Below, one piece after another: positions 1-9,700 of a stretch of DNA of 26,130 nt. Where the stretch lies: IMG/VR virus record IMGVR_UViG_3300030101_001144, positions 1 through 26,130 of that record; one strand, written 5' to 3'. The position numbers were made by a program, and so were the translations under genes. The notes under the pieces were generated by a model. That model ran no database searches and was not told where the DNA came from. It worked only from the letters and a program-made list of their open reading frames with translations. Position 1 is the stretch's first letter. Every line of letters starts with the position of its first letter. This DNA is from a virus.

Positions 1-486
1 CAAAGCACGGGAGCAACATCAACATATAATAATTTTTGGGGTTCTTCACCTGCAAATAGTAATGTAATGAGAATAGCAGGTGATGCAACTATTGGGGGTT
101 CAGGTAGCACATATGTAGCCTACGTCTTTGCACAAAAACAAGGCTACAGCAAGTTTGGCAAGTATGTCGGTAATGGAAATGCAAATGGTTCGTTTGTTTA
201 TACAGGATTTAAACCTGCTTTTCTTTTGTGGAAAATAACAAGCACAACTGGAGATTGGAGACTAGTAGATACAAAAAGAGGTGTAAATGGAGCTATACCA
301 AGAATTAAACCAAATGCTTCTTCTGCTGAAGGAAGTGCAGGAGATAATGTAGATTTATTAAGCAATGGTTTTAAGTTTAGAAGCACAGCAGCTTCTGCTA
401 ACGCATCAGGTGCATCATACATCTATATGGCATTTGCAGAAAATCCTTTTACGACATCAACCGGTGTCCCGTGTACAGCACGTTAA
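1..486 (+). CDS. Phage tail protein, C-terminal part (DUF7483-like), 5' partial
   Basis: The reading frame is open from base 1, so the gene starts outside the window and only the last 161 residues are visible. The first internal Met (base 67) has no ribosome binding site and should not be taken as the start. The visible part is a Gly/Ser/Asn-rich beta-type sequence with the landmarks I associate with DUF7483 of phage tail or fibre proteins: TYVAYVFAQKQGYSKFG, then GFKPAFLLWK, then TGDWRLVDTKRG, then LLSNGFKFR, and finally ASYIYMAFAENPF near the C-terminus. Such domains usually sit at the distal end of tail fibres or appendages and are thought to act in surface recognition. The downstream small gene (523-1122) fits a fibre and chaperone-type neighbourhood. 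The family assignment is from memory of the motif pattern. The tail role is likely; the receptor role is inference. Confidence 0.75.
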   Translation, partial: QSTGATSTYNNFWGSSPANSNVMRIAGDATIGGSGSTYVAYVFAQKQGYSKFGKYVGNGNANGSFVYTGFKPAFLLWKITSTTGDWRLVDTKRGVNGAIPRIKPNASSAEGSAGDNVDLLSNGFKFRSTAASANASGASYIYMAFAENPFTTSTGVPCTAR

Positions 487-522
487 ACATTTAACTAACC
501 ACTTTATTATAGGAGAAAAATT

Positions 523-1122
523 ATGTGGGCATTAGTAGAATCGGGAAGTGTAACCCAAATTTACACAAGACCCAAAGCTATAGTAGTGGGAGATGTTAAT
601 TATCCTGCTAATATATTTATGCTTTGGTCAGCTTCTGAACTAGAAGCATTGGGGATTTATAGTGTCGTTTTTGACAATACAAATCTTAAAGATGAAAAGT
701 ATTATGTAAATACTAATCAATCGTTTAACTTCGCAAGTGGCACAGTCACTGCAAGTTATGGTACAGCTACAGCTAAACCAATGGATGATGTACTCTTTAC
801 AGCACAAGACGAAACAGATGGTCTTGGTACTGAAGGTGAAGTTAAGCAACCGGGTATTCGTCAAGGTCATATAGATACTATCAACGCACAAGCTGGTAAT
901 ATGTTAGCACCTACAGACTGGATGGTTGTTAGAGCTGCAGAAGGCGGTACAGCAGTACCTAGTTCTATTACAACTAAAAGAGCTGCAGTAAGAACTAAGG
1001 CTAACGCTATGTGTACACAGATTACAAATGCTGCAGACGTAGATGCTTTAGCAGCTTTGTATGTATACAACGATGCAACACCACCCGTCAGACCTCTTGG
1101 CGAATTACCAACAGTAGAATAA
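523..1122 (+). CDS. Tail-fibre-associated hypothetical protein (possible fibre assembly or chaperone protein)
   Basis: A 199-aa soluble protein preceded by a clear AGGAG Shine-Dalgarno sequence about 8 bases before the ATG. It begins MWALVESGSVTQIYTRPKAI, which resembles the opening of many small phage proteins encoded just after tail fibres. The second half contains an Ala-rich helical stretch with DWMVVRAAEGG and ITTKRAAVRTKANAM, reminiscent of the DUF4376 or tail-fibre-assembly class, whose C-terminal helices contain similar Trp/Arg/Ala patterns. There is no signal peptide or membrane segment. Position directly after the DUF7483-like tail gene supports a role in fibre folding or attachment, but this is inferred from context. 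It could equally be a minor tail component. It ends one base before the next ATG, so the two are probably translationally coupled. Confidence 0.6.
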   Translation: MWALVESGSVTQIYTRPKAIVVGDVNYPANIFMLWSASELEALGIYSVVFDNTNLKDEKYYVNTNQSFNFASGTVTASYGTATAKPMDDVLFTAQDETDGLGTEGEVKQPGIRQGHIDTINAQAGNMLAPTDWMVVRAAEGGTAVPSSITTKRAAVRTKANAMCTQITNAADVDALAALYVYNDATPPVRPLGELPTVE

Positions 1123-1123
1123 C

Positions 1124-1369
1124 ATGGAAATGGTATCACCTTACATTGTTTGGAATGTTCTTATAACTTTGGTACTTGCTCCTATCTGGTTTCAGATTAG
1201 ACAAAACGCAGCAGAGTTAAAAAGACAAGACATACTTTTAAATAAGACACGTGAAGAGATTGCGAAAGAGTATGTTACTAAGAATGAATTAAGAGATGAT
1301 ATGAATGCCATCATGGATAGGATGGATAAAATCAGTGAAAAGCTTGACAAACTGTTTGAAGTTAAGTAA
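1124..1369 (+). CDS. Small membrane-anchored coiled-coil protein (holin- or spanin-like?)
   Basis: An 81-aa protein with one N-terminal hydrophobic segment (about residues 7-24, YIVWNVLITLVLAPIWF) followed by a highly charged helix (residues 25-80) with heptad-like Leu/Ile/Met spacing, for example MNAIMDRMDKISEKLDKLF. This N-in or N-out anchor plus coiled coil is common in phage proteins that sit in the inner membrane, including inner spanins and accessory holins. No lipobox or paired outer spanin is visible. The ATG lies two bases after the upstream stop codon, and a second ATG two codons later is a possible alternative start. I do not recognise a specific family. A 118-aa protein with the same architecture ends the rightward gene arm (15731-16087), so the phage carries two such proteins. 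Confidence 0.6.
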   Translation: MEMVSPYIVWNVLITLVLAPIWFQIRQNAAELKRQDILLNKTREEIAKEYVTKNELRDDMNAIMDRMDKISEKLDKLFEVK

Positions 1370-1391
1370 AATAGGTATATAGGAAATAATA

Positions 1392-3476
1392 ATGTCAAAA
1401 AGAAAAGATAGAAAAAGAAGTTCTAGTAAAAGAGAAGACTATCGTCAAGGTGGTAGAGTTGCAAAACAAATTGGTGGTGTTCCTCAAATAGAAGAATTAG
1501 AAAGACTTCGTGAAGAACAAGAACGTCAAAATACTAGAAATGATTTAGTTGATAGACCTGACATTAATGGTGGTGGCACTGGAGACGTGGTTAAAACTGT
1601 ATCCGTAGACAGACCCGATCCGGGAATGGGTGGAGCAGGTTCTGTTTCTGGAGGTCTTTTAGAAACTAAACCAGTAGATAAACCAAAACCTGTTAAAACA
1701 AGAATTACAAATCCTAAAAGAAGAGCAGAACAATTAGCTGCTGGAGACATGACAGGTGTTCCTCAAGTTCAAGCACCTCAACAAGTAGAAGTAGGTGAGA
1801 TGGGTGTAGCTAAAGAAGTAGCACCTCGAGAAGATTTAGTAGCTGAAACTGCTGATATGCCAACAGCTCCAGAAGCTGTAACTGCAGAAGCTGCACCAGC
1901 AGTGTCTGCTCCTGAACCACTTACTGCTGCACAAATGGAAGCAGCTCAAATTACAGAAGCTCCAGAAGTAGATGTTGCAGAAGGTGAGGTAAGACCTGAA
2001 GCATTAGCAGAAGCTGCAGAAGTAGAACGTGTGGCTCCTATTGAAGCTGCTGAAGTAGAAATTATTCCCGGTGCATTAACTGAAAGAGTTATAGGAACTA
2101 TGAGTCCTAATGCTATGGCAGAAGCTGCTCAAGTAGCAGGTACTACTCTAGCACGTGTTACAAGGGCTAAGAAACAGTTAGCTAACGCTGGTGTTAGTGC
2201 TGAAGATATAGCTATATTAGGTAACGACCCTGAAGACCTAGAAGCTAGGTTGATGGATTTAACAGAAGCTGAACGTGGAGTTATCGCTGGTCTACCTGAA
2301 GAAGCTTTAGTATCTAATCAGTTAGACAGTTTACTAAGTGGTATTGAAGAAGGTGAGATACCTGTTTGGGCTAGACCTGCTGTTGCTAGTGTAGAAAAAT
2401 TATTAGCACAACGTGGTATGGAAGCTTCAACAGTGGGTAGAGATGCTTTGCTCAATGCTATTATTCAATCTGCTGTTCCTTTAGCACAAGCTAATGCACA
2501 AGCAATTCAGCAAAGTGTAGGACAACAGAAAGCTATTGAAGCTCAAGCTGAAATACAAAATGCTCAGTTTAGACAACAAACAGCACTTGATAACGCTGGT
2601 AAAGTTTTTCAATTAGACATGGCTCAGTTTAGTGCTGACCAACAAATAGCGTTATCTAACAGTAAATTTTTACAAACTGTAGGAATTACGGAAGCCAATA
2701 TGACACAACAAAGCACTATACAAAATGCTATGCTTATGTCACAGGCTAATTTAGCTGAAGCAGATTTTAATCAACAAGCACAAATAAATAATGCAAGGTC
2801 TTTTTTACAAATGGATTTAACAAATCTTAATAATGAGCAACAAGCTAATATATTAAAAGCTCAACAAGCTCAACAAACTTTATTAAGTAATCAGTCTTCA
2901 CAAAATGCTGCAAGACAATTTAATGCTGCTAGTGAGAATCAAACACAGCAGTTTATGACAAGCCTAGCAACTCAAGTCGAACAGTTTAATACACAACAAG
3001 CTAACGCTATGTCGCAGTTTAACACACAACAAATTAATGCTAGACAAGCGTTAGAGTTTCAAGTTGAAGCAGATTTAGAAAAGGCTAATGCTGCAATGGT
3101 TAATCAAATAAATCAATTTAATTCTCAGGTAGAGTTTGATAGAGAAAAGTTTAATGTAGCTAATGCACAAGCAGTTGAACAAGCAAACTTAGCATGGCGA
3201 AGACAAGCTAATACTATTAACACTGCTGCTGCAAATCAAGTATCTATGCAGAACGCACAGAATGCATTTAATTTATCTGCACAAGCACAGGCATTTTTAT
3301 GGCAAGAATTGAGAGATCAAGCTGATTATGATTTTAGAGCTTATGAAAATGAAGAAAATAGAAAAGCTCAACTATATGCACAGGCTCTCGCTAATGAAGG
3401 AGAGTCAGCAAAAGACTGGGGTGCAACAATGACAAATGTGTCACAGATATGGAATACTATGTTTGGTAAAGGTTAA
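1392..3476 (+). CDS. Large Ala/Gln/Asn-rich coiled-coil virion protein (hypothetical)
   Basis: A 694-aa protein in three parts. Residues 1-110 are basic and Gly-rich, with YRQGGRV at 17-23. Residues about 115-240 are a low-complexity Ala/Glu/Pro/Val tract (repeated EAPEV, AEAAP and EAAEVE units) that is probably disordered. Residues about 360-670 are a long helical region very rich in Gln, Asn and Ala, with a recurring phrase in which Phe-Asn is followed by two or three polar residues and an Asn-Ala pair (MSQFNTQQINARQ, INQFNSQVEF). There is no enzyme motif, signal peptide or membrane segment. I have seen similar Gln/Asn helical proteins in the structural modules of marine phages, so a virion or internal protein is the best guess. 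It starts a run of five closely spaced genes (1392-11022) that look like one virion or ejection module. An AGGA ribosome site precedes the ATG. Confidence 0.6.
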   Translation: MSKRKDRKRSSSKREDYRQGGRVAKQIGGVPQIEELERLREEQERQNTRNDLVDRPDINGGGTGDVVKTVSVDRPDPGMGGAGSVSGGLLETKPVDKPKPVKTRITNPKRRAEQLAAGDMTGVPQVQAPQQVEVGEMGVAKEVAPREDLVAETADMPTAPEAVTAEAAPAVSAPEPLTAAQMEAAQITEAPEVDVAEGEVRPEALAEAAEVERVAPIEAAEVEIIPGALTERVIGTMSPNAMAEAAQVAGTTLARVTRAKKQLANAGVSAEDIAILGNDPEDLEARLMDLTEAERGVIAGLPEEALVSNQLDSLLSGIEEGEIPVWARPAVASVEKLLAQRGMEASTVGRDALLNAIIQSAVPLAQANAQAIQQSVGQQKAIEAQAEIQNAQFRQQTALDNAGKVFQLDMAQFSADQQIALSNSKFLQTVGITEANMTQQSTIQNAMLMSQANLAEADFNQQAQINNARSFLQMDLTNLNNEQQANILKAQQAQQTLLSNQSSQNAARQFNAASENQTQQFMTSLATQVEQFNTQQANAMSQFNTQQINARQALEFQVEADLEKANAAMVNQINQFNSQVEFDREKFNVANAQAVEQANLAWRRQANTINTAAANQVSMQNAQNAFNLSAQAQAFLWQELRDQADYDFRAYENEENRKAQLYAQALANEGESAKDWGATMTNVSQIWNTMFGKG

Positions 3477-3487
3477 TTGGAGATTAT

Positions 3488-4348
3488 ATGGGAATATTAA
3501 GTAAAATAGGAAAATCTTTTAAAAAGATTGTAAAAAAAGTAGGAAGGGGTATTAAAAAGATTGCCAAAAAAGTAGGTAAAGTTATTGGTAAAATTGCAAA
3601 ACCTTTTCAAAAACTTGGTATTGTTGGTCAACTTGCGTTAGGCTTTATTATGCCTTGGGCAATTGGGTCTACATTTAGTTACTTAACAGGTAGTGCATTT
3701 AGTTCTACTATTGCAGGATTAACAGGACCCGGTGCAAACATATTTCAAAAGGCTGTAGGTTATACTTTTCAAGGCATTCAAATGGCAGCTAATGGAATTA
3801 AAGGAGCTTACAATACTGTTAGTGGTGCTATTAATGGTGCATTTGATTATGTAGGTGAAAAAATTGGAGACTTTGGAGATTGGATAAAAGGTAATGTTGA
3901 AAAAGATCCAATGAATATTACACAAGACGTGCCAAAAACCGAAGTTATTTCTACTAAAGATGTTCCTACAGAAGTAGTAAAAGATACAGTAAAAAAAGAA
4001 GCTGAAAATAAAACATTTTTTGAAACTGCTGTAGATGCTGCAAAAGAGATACCTGATAAATTAAAAACAGAAATAACTGAAGCACCTACAAAAATTGCAG
4101 AAAAAATTACAAGTGCAGGTATAGACTATCTGTTTGATAGAGATGAAAATGAATATGGTTATTCATCTCCTTATGTTGCAGATTTTAGTAACATATCAGA
4201 GCCTTCAAGAATAAATAAAGAGGAAAACATATATAATTCTAATGGTCTTTATTATAATACACCAGCAGCAATTTTACAAGGAGCAGAAACAACGTATCGT
4301 GGTAATGAATGGAACGCTTGGTTTACTCAAGGTATTAACAGGAATTAA
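3488..4348 (+). CDS. Lys-rich amphipathic membrane-active virion protein (putative internal or ejection protein)
   Basis: A 286-aa protein with a striking N-terminus. Residues 1-42 carry 14 lysines and one arginine, with repeated KKIxKKVG phrases, and there is no acidic residue before Asp120. This is followed by a hydrophobic, Gly-rich segment (residues about 44-80, including GQLALGFIMPWAIG). Residues 80-135 are Gly/Ala-rich, and the rest is a charged, Lys/Glu-rich helical tail. Cationic amphipathic helix plus hydrophobic segment is the layout of membrane-perturbing peptides and of some virion proteins that help genomes cross membranes. DNA binding in the capsid is an alternative for the basic part. 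It lies between likely virion genes, with an SD-like GGAG before the ATG. By order and size it could be the counterpart of the small T7 core protein gp14, but no sequence match supports that. Confidence 0.55.
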   Translation: MGILSKIGKSFKKIVKKVGRGIKKIAKKVGKVIGKIAKPFQKLGIVGQLALGFIMPWAIGSTFSYLTGSAFSSTIAGLTGPGANIFQKAVGYTFQGIQMAANGIKGAYNTVSGAINGAFDYVGEKIGDFGDWIKGNVEKDPMNITQDVPKTEVISTKDVPTEVVKDTVKKEAENKTFFETAVDAAKEIPDKLKTEITEAPTKIAEKITSAGIDYLFDRDENEYGYSSPYVADFSNISEPSRINKEENIYNSNGLYYNTPAAILQGAETTYRGNEWNAWFTQGINRN

Positions 4349-4351
4349 ATA

Positions 4352-4951
4352 ATGATAGAAAAAAATTATAAAAATTACGATCAAGAAGGATTAAACTTTT
4401 TGGGAAGTATGCAAAGACCTATTCCCGGTCAATCATTAACAAACAATCCAGATAATCCTTATCCTTGGGAGCAACCGCCACAGTTTACAGAACTTCAACC
4501 AGCTATTGATGCTTTGTTTATTGATATGACTGAACCTGAATCTTATAGTGGTATTGTTGAAATGGCAAGAAGAGGTACTCCTATTTCTGATATTACGCAG
4601 TTTATTTTATATTCTGGATTTCAAGAAGGTAGCTGGAATCCAGATTTAATGATGTTATTAATTGAGCCTACTATGTATTTAATCATGGCATTGGTTGAAA
4701 GAGCTGGTGTACTTGATTATACAATTTATAGAGGTGAAGAAGAAGAAGATTTTGATGATGATGAAGAGCAATTGTCAGCGATGGAAAAAGTTATGGAAAC
4801 TGCAAAGGAAAAAATTAAAGAGCCTACAAAAGGACAAATACCTTCAGGAGTTTTACCGTCAGATATTATGGAACAAATTAAAGAAGTAGAAGTTCCAGAA
4901 AGTTTACTAGCACAACCCGAACAAGGATTATTAACTAAGAGAGAATTATAA
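4352..4951 (+). CDS. Acidic virion-associated protein of marine phages (hypothetical)
   Basis: A 199-aa acidic protein. The N-terminus contains RPIPGQSLTNNPDNPYPWEQ followed by PPQF (residues about 22-45). I recall this Pro-rich phrase (PIPGxSLT...PWExPP) from a family of structural proteins in marine T4-like and other phages. Residues about 65-125 are helical, and the last third is very acidic, with EEEEDFDDDEE around residues 130-140. No enzyme motif or signal peptide is present. The ATG follows the upstream stop by three bases, and its own stop overlaps the next start by one base (TAATG), so production is likely coupled to the flanking virion proteins. The acidic protein could neutralise the basic N-terminus of the upstream 286-aa protein, as a scaffold or partner would; that is speculation from charge only. 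Confidence 0.55.
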   Translation: MIEKNYKNYDQEGLNFLGSMQRPIPGQSLTNNPDNPYPWEQPPQFTELQPAIDALFIDMTEPESYSGIVEMARRGTPISDITQFILYSGFQEGSWNPDLMMLLIEPTMYLIMALVERAGVLDYTIYRGEEEEDFDDDEEQLSAMEKVMETAKEKIKEPTKGQIPSGVLPSDIMEQIKEVEVPESLLAQPEQGLLTKREL

Positions 4952-6747
4952 TGGCAATTGAACAACTAGGCGAATCACTATTAGCTCAAGCACGTAAAAA
5001 AAGTAAAAAAGAAAAGAAAAAGGCTTATGCTTTTACAGGACTATTACTAGGATTAAAAGCTAAAAATTATTATTTAAGAAAAAAAGCAGCATCTAGAATG
5101 CAGGAATTTAATAATAGTTTAATGCCTGTTATTCAAAACGTTGCTGGAAACTTAAATGAAGCTAACCAATATTTTTCAGAGAGGGATAAGTTACTTACAA
5201 AATATAATACACAAGATTATAAAACTGCTTTAAGATTACAAGAAGATGCTAAATTAAAAGCAAGTCAAGAATATAAAGCTCCTACGGATACAATTGAATA
5301 TTCTAAATATTTAGACTCTTTGGTAGAGAAAAAATACGAAGCTGACCAAGAAAAAAATAAATTATATTTACAATATTTACCACAATATAAAGCTGGAAAT
5401 TTAGGCATTGATTTAAAATCATTTAATTTATCAGATGTAAAAGATGTTAAAAAGCTACCACCACAATTACAAAAAATTATTGTTGATACTCAAAAAACTT
5501 TAGCGAGAACATCAAAAACTGGCGGTGCTATGATGGCATATATGCAAGGTAAAACCGGACAACTTGTTGAAGCAGAGCTTGGTGGTAGAACAGTATTAAT
5601 TCCTAGAGGTGTTGAAGAGTCTGAAGCTATGACTAGATTAGCTGCATACTTAGAAAGTGTGCAACGAACTAACACAGGTGTTGAATTAATTAAAGACGAG
5701 TCTGGTGTAACTCCATTGTATAAACAGCCACCAGAAATTCAAGCAATATTTAAAGATAAACAACCTGACTTTACTCGTAATAAAGCTATTGATTCATATA
5801 TTGTAAGTATGATAGATATAAATCCAAACAGCACTACACAGAAAGATATTCTTAAATCTCAATATGGAAAAAATTGGAAAGATAGATTACCTAGTTTAGA
5901 TATTCCGGATGATGACAAAGGTGGGATTCCTCTATATGATATAGCAAATATGTTAAGTTATGCACCTACAAAACAAACTAATGGTACAACTGGTCCAAGT
6001 AACAAAGAAAACTTTATGAGTGCTTTGGCTTATGAAGCAACAAGAATTGAAGCATCAAAATCTGCAATAGATAAAAATATACAAGTATCTACTCAAGAAG
6101 CACTAAGTAGCTTTGGTGAAAGGGGGTTATTTGTTATGAGAGATACAGATCAGTATGATAGGCATAACAAGCCTATCCAAGAATTTCATTTTAAATATGA
6201 TGAATTTAAAAACGCTGTAGATAAAGCAGATAACGATATACCAAATAAAGATTTATTCCCAAGTGATGCATCAGACGAAGAAATTCTTCAGGGTATTAAT
6301 CAAGCTATAGCTGATAAAAAAGCAACAGTTAAAGATAAATTAGATTTTATTATTCGTGCCCAAGAAACATATGGTGGGTCTAAAAATAAAGAGTTAGATT
6401 TAAAACTTAATGAACTAAGAAAATCTTTAGAAGAAAAGAAAAAAGATCCAATAATGTCCGGTCTTTATAATGCACGTGGAGAACCTATTAAAGAAATGCC
6501 ATCTATACCTAGTTTACTAGGAATGGATAAAGAATCTCAAAAAGAAAGAAGTGTGAAACGAGCTGAAAATGCCTTGAGTTATATTGAAGAAGATGGAAAT
6601 ATTAACCGAGCATTAGGAATTTCTGGAATTACACGAAGTAAAATGTTTAGAGAATTTTTAAAAGAAAGAGATATCAAAACTACAAAACTTGCTAAACTTC
6701 CTAATATTACAGATTTATTAGAAGAATTTATAACTTTACAATCTTAG
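4951..6747 (+). CDS. Putative internal virion (ejection) protein, helical, 598 aa
   Basis: A 598-aa mostly helical protein. Residues 10-50 are very basic (RKKSKKEKKKAYAFTGLLLG), with a short hydrophobic stretch inside. Residues 60-150 look like a coiled coil rich in Lys/Glu/Gln, and residues about 165-200 include a Gly/Met-rich segment (GGAMMAYMQGKTG). The remainder is charged and unrecognised. There is no signal peptide, enzyme motif or cysteine-rich site. It overlaps the preceding stop by one base and sits nine bases before the 1421-aa lysozyme-containing protein. In T7 and relatives, two large helical proteins (gp15 and gp16) are encoded side by side and form the ejection channel. Order and size match a gp15-like role, but this is inference from position rather than sequence similarity. 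Confidence 0.55.
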   Translation: MAIEQLGESLLAQARKKSKKEKKKAYAFTGLLLGLKAKNYYLRKKAASRMQEFNNSLMPVIQNVAGNLNEANQYFSERDKLLTKYNTQDYKTALRLQEDAKLKASQEYKAPTDTIEYSKYLDSLVEKKYEADQEKNKLYLQYLPQYKAGNLGIDLKSFNLSDVKDVKKLPPQLQKIIVDTQKTLARTSKTGGAMMAYMQGKTGQLVEAELGGRTVLIPRGVEESEAMTRLAAYLESVQRTNTGVELIKDESGVTPLYKQPPEIQAIFKDKQPDFTRNKAIDSYIVSMIDINPNSTTQKDILKSQYGKNWKDRLPSLDIPDDDKGGIPLYDIANMLSYAPTKQTNGTTGPSNKENFMSALAYEATRIEASKSAIDKNIQVSTQEALSSFGERGLFVMRDTDQYDRHNKPIQEFHFKYDEFKNAVDKADNDIPNKDLFPSDASDEEILQGINQAIADKKATVKDKLDFIIRAQETYGGSKNKELDLKLNELRKSLEEKKKDPIMSGLYNARGEPIKEMPSIPSLLGMDKESQKERSVKRAENALSYIEEDGNINRALGISGITRSKMFREFLKERDIKTTKLAKLPNITDLLEEFITLQS

Positions 6748-6756
6748 GACTTCTCT

Positions 6757-9700
6757 ATGGAATCTAATCGAATATATGATATATTTAAACAAACGGTTAC
6801 GTCTAAAGACCCTGATGTTTTTGAAACAGAAGAAGAAAGACGTAGACGATTAGAAAAAGAAAAACTTGAACAAATGCAACAAGATGTTCAAGAAACTCCT
6901 ATTGAATCTATTGAAGAAGAAGCAACTATTCCTACAGTCTCAGTAAAAGAAGAACCTCTTTCTCCAGAAATTATACCTCAAACAAAAGAGCAGCAAATTC
7001 AAGATGTCAATCGAATTTATGCTGCCTTTAAAAAATCTATCGCTATTAATACATATGATGATGATAGGATTGTTATTGATAATACAACACCTACTTCGAT
7101 TGAACCAACATCTGCAGAAAAATTTGAATTAGGTACACGTTTAGAAACATGGACTGCTGGTAATATTTTTAGATTAATTAAGGCTGGTGGATTAACGTTA
7201 AGTAATAATAAAAGTTATCAACAAAATGTAGAAGATTTAGCTAAAGAAAGAGTTGATAAAGTTTATAATTTAATGAAAACAAAGTATGGTAAAGACTTTA
7301 CAAAGTTTAGTAGGGATGCAGAAGTTATAGCTGGTAGTGTATCAACTGCACTAGTAGACCCTCTAACATTTTTAATTCCTTGGGCAAAGATTGCAAAAGT
7401 TGGTAAAGCTGGAGCAACGGGAATAGGTGCTGGAATTGGTGCTGTAGACATATCTATATATGAATATGCAAATCACGGAGAAGTTAGTCCAAGCAATGTA
7501 TTTTTTGCTGCAGGTTTGGGTGGTCTGTCAACATTAGGAGGTACTGTACTTGCTAATAAGATGTATGGTCCAAAAGATAAAAATATAAATCTTGGTAAAG
7601 TTGATGATTCTGGAGAAGATGTTATTGTACAAAGTTCTGCAAAAGATACACAGGCTCCAAAATTAACAAATGAAGAAGTTGAACAGCTTGCTTCTGTTGT
7701 TCCTGAAATTAGTGCCGATGTTGCACCACTTTTAAAACAACTTGAAAGTTCTACTTATCTAAATCAAATTGTTAAAAAATATCAAATTGACGTAGATAAT
7801 TTTAATAACGCTAAAAAATTATTAGCTGACGTTGTAGATGAAGATGGTTATAGAGTTATGTCCCAACTTGATGTTGTTGTAAAAGGAACCAAAGTAAGTA
7901 AAGCAGAACAATATAGGTTAGCTGGTATATCTGCACAAAAATTTTCAAATCTTAAAAAGAAAGATAAAGAAGCAACTGATTTTCTTAAAAATAAGTTACC
8001 AAATTTAATGAGACAAATGGCAGATGGTCAAGTTGAATTAGTTGAATCTACTCTAAAAGGTCTTAGACAAAACAATATTCCTATAAGTGAAAGCATGTTA
8101 CTTAACATTATGGATGGATTTGTTCGACCATTGTTTGGTGGTGGTTTAGGTTATAGTATTGGTACGTTTGTTGGTGACGAAGATGATAATACTTCACAAT
8201 ATTCTTTTATGGCTGCTGGTTTAGCGTTAGGTGGAATGAGTAGAATGATTGAAAAAACTCCATACTTAACAAAAGATTCTAAAGAAAAAGCATTTGGATT
8301 TTTAAATAATTCTGCTGCGGTTGGGCTTCATAACTTTTTAAAAGTTTGGACATCCGGTAATATAACAACTAGAAACATTGCACATGGTGGACCAAATGAA
8401 ACTTTTGCTAGAACATTATTTACTGTTTTAGACGGAAGAAAAAAATCAATTATAAGTGCAGAACAAGCAACAGATTCTTTTAATGTTTGGTTCTCTGGTA
8501 GAATTGCAAAAGTTTTAAAAAATGCAAACGAAAATGAAATGAATGCAGCTTTTAAAATTGTAAGACAATTAGATACAGAGAAAAATTTAATTAAAGAATT
8601 TAATTTAACTCCCGAAAATATTAAAAATGTTAGACAACTTGTAGCAAATGTTGAAGTGTTTAAAGCTGATGTTGTTAAATATGCCAAACAAGCTGGAATT
8701 GATTTTGAACAAATTGCTAACTATGGATTACCACAAATTTATAGTAGAGAAATTATGTCAAATCCCACAGGATTTAAAAAAGCAATTCGCCAAGCTTTAA
8801 AAGTAGAAAAGCCTAAATTAAAAGGTAATAAACTAAACGCACAAGTAGAAGAAATTTATGAAAATATGACTGGTCAGTCTCAAAAAACTTTGTTTGATAT
8901 AGAAGGAGCACAGCCAATTTTTAAAGGAGTTCCATATCTTAAAAACTTTGAAAGAGAAAGATTTTTTAAAGACCCAAAAGCTATTAAGATATTAGAACCT
9001 TATTTAGAAACAAACTTGGTTCAAGTTTTAGATAAATGGGTAAGTAATACAACCCGGGGTGTAGAATTTGCACGTAAGTTTGGGCAGCGTGGTGACCGAA
9101 TGAAAGTATTTTTCCAAGATTTATACAAGCAAAAAGAGCTAGGAAAAATAAGTGAAAAAGCATATAAAGAAAAACGAAAATTAATTATTGATTCTACGAA
9201 TGCTTACTTTGGAGTACACGGAGCAACAAGCCCTGTGTCAGATATGTCTAAAAATTCTATGGCATTACTTACATTTTTAGCCAATACAACTTTCTTACCT
9301 CGTGCTGTTATTTCGCAGCTTGGAGATTTAGTCCAACCATTTACAAACTCTAGTATTGGGTCAGCTTCTACAGCATTACTTGCAAGATGGAGAGGAGATA
9401 GAGATTTTGCTAGAAAACTTGGTATTGCTACTGATCGAACCTCTATGAAATCTAAAGAAATAGATGCGTTATTAGCATCTGGTAATCATCCAACAACAAA
9501 CTTTGAACAAGGTGTTGTAGATGCAACACAAAAATTTTTTAGATATAATGGTATGATACCACTTACCGATGCTGCTGCAAGATGGGCATTTAACACAGGT
9601 ATTGAGGATGGTTTTAAATTAGCAAAAAGATATGCTACAAGTAAAAAAGTTTCAAAAGCTGTAGCAAATCAATTGAACTCCAAAGGATTAACTAAAAAAG

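Noticed and set aside
4695-4889. Lys-rich 64-aa rightward open frame inside the acidic virion gene
   Set aside because: It is a shifted-frame shadow of the GAA-rich coding tract with no start signal.
6757-7500. N-terminal enzyme domain in the 1421-aa protein, such as a transglycosylase as in T7 gp16
   Set aside because: No Glu-Ser-type or GLMQ-type lytic transglycosylase motif is seen in the first 250 residues; only the C-terminal domain has muralytic features.
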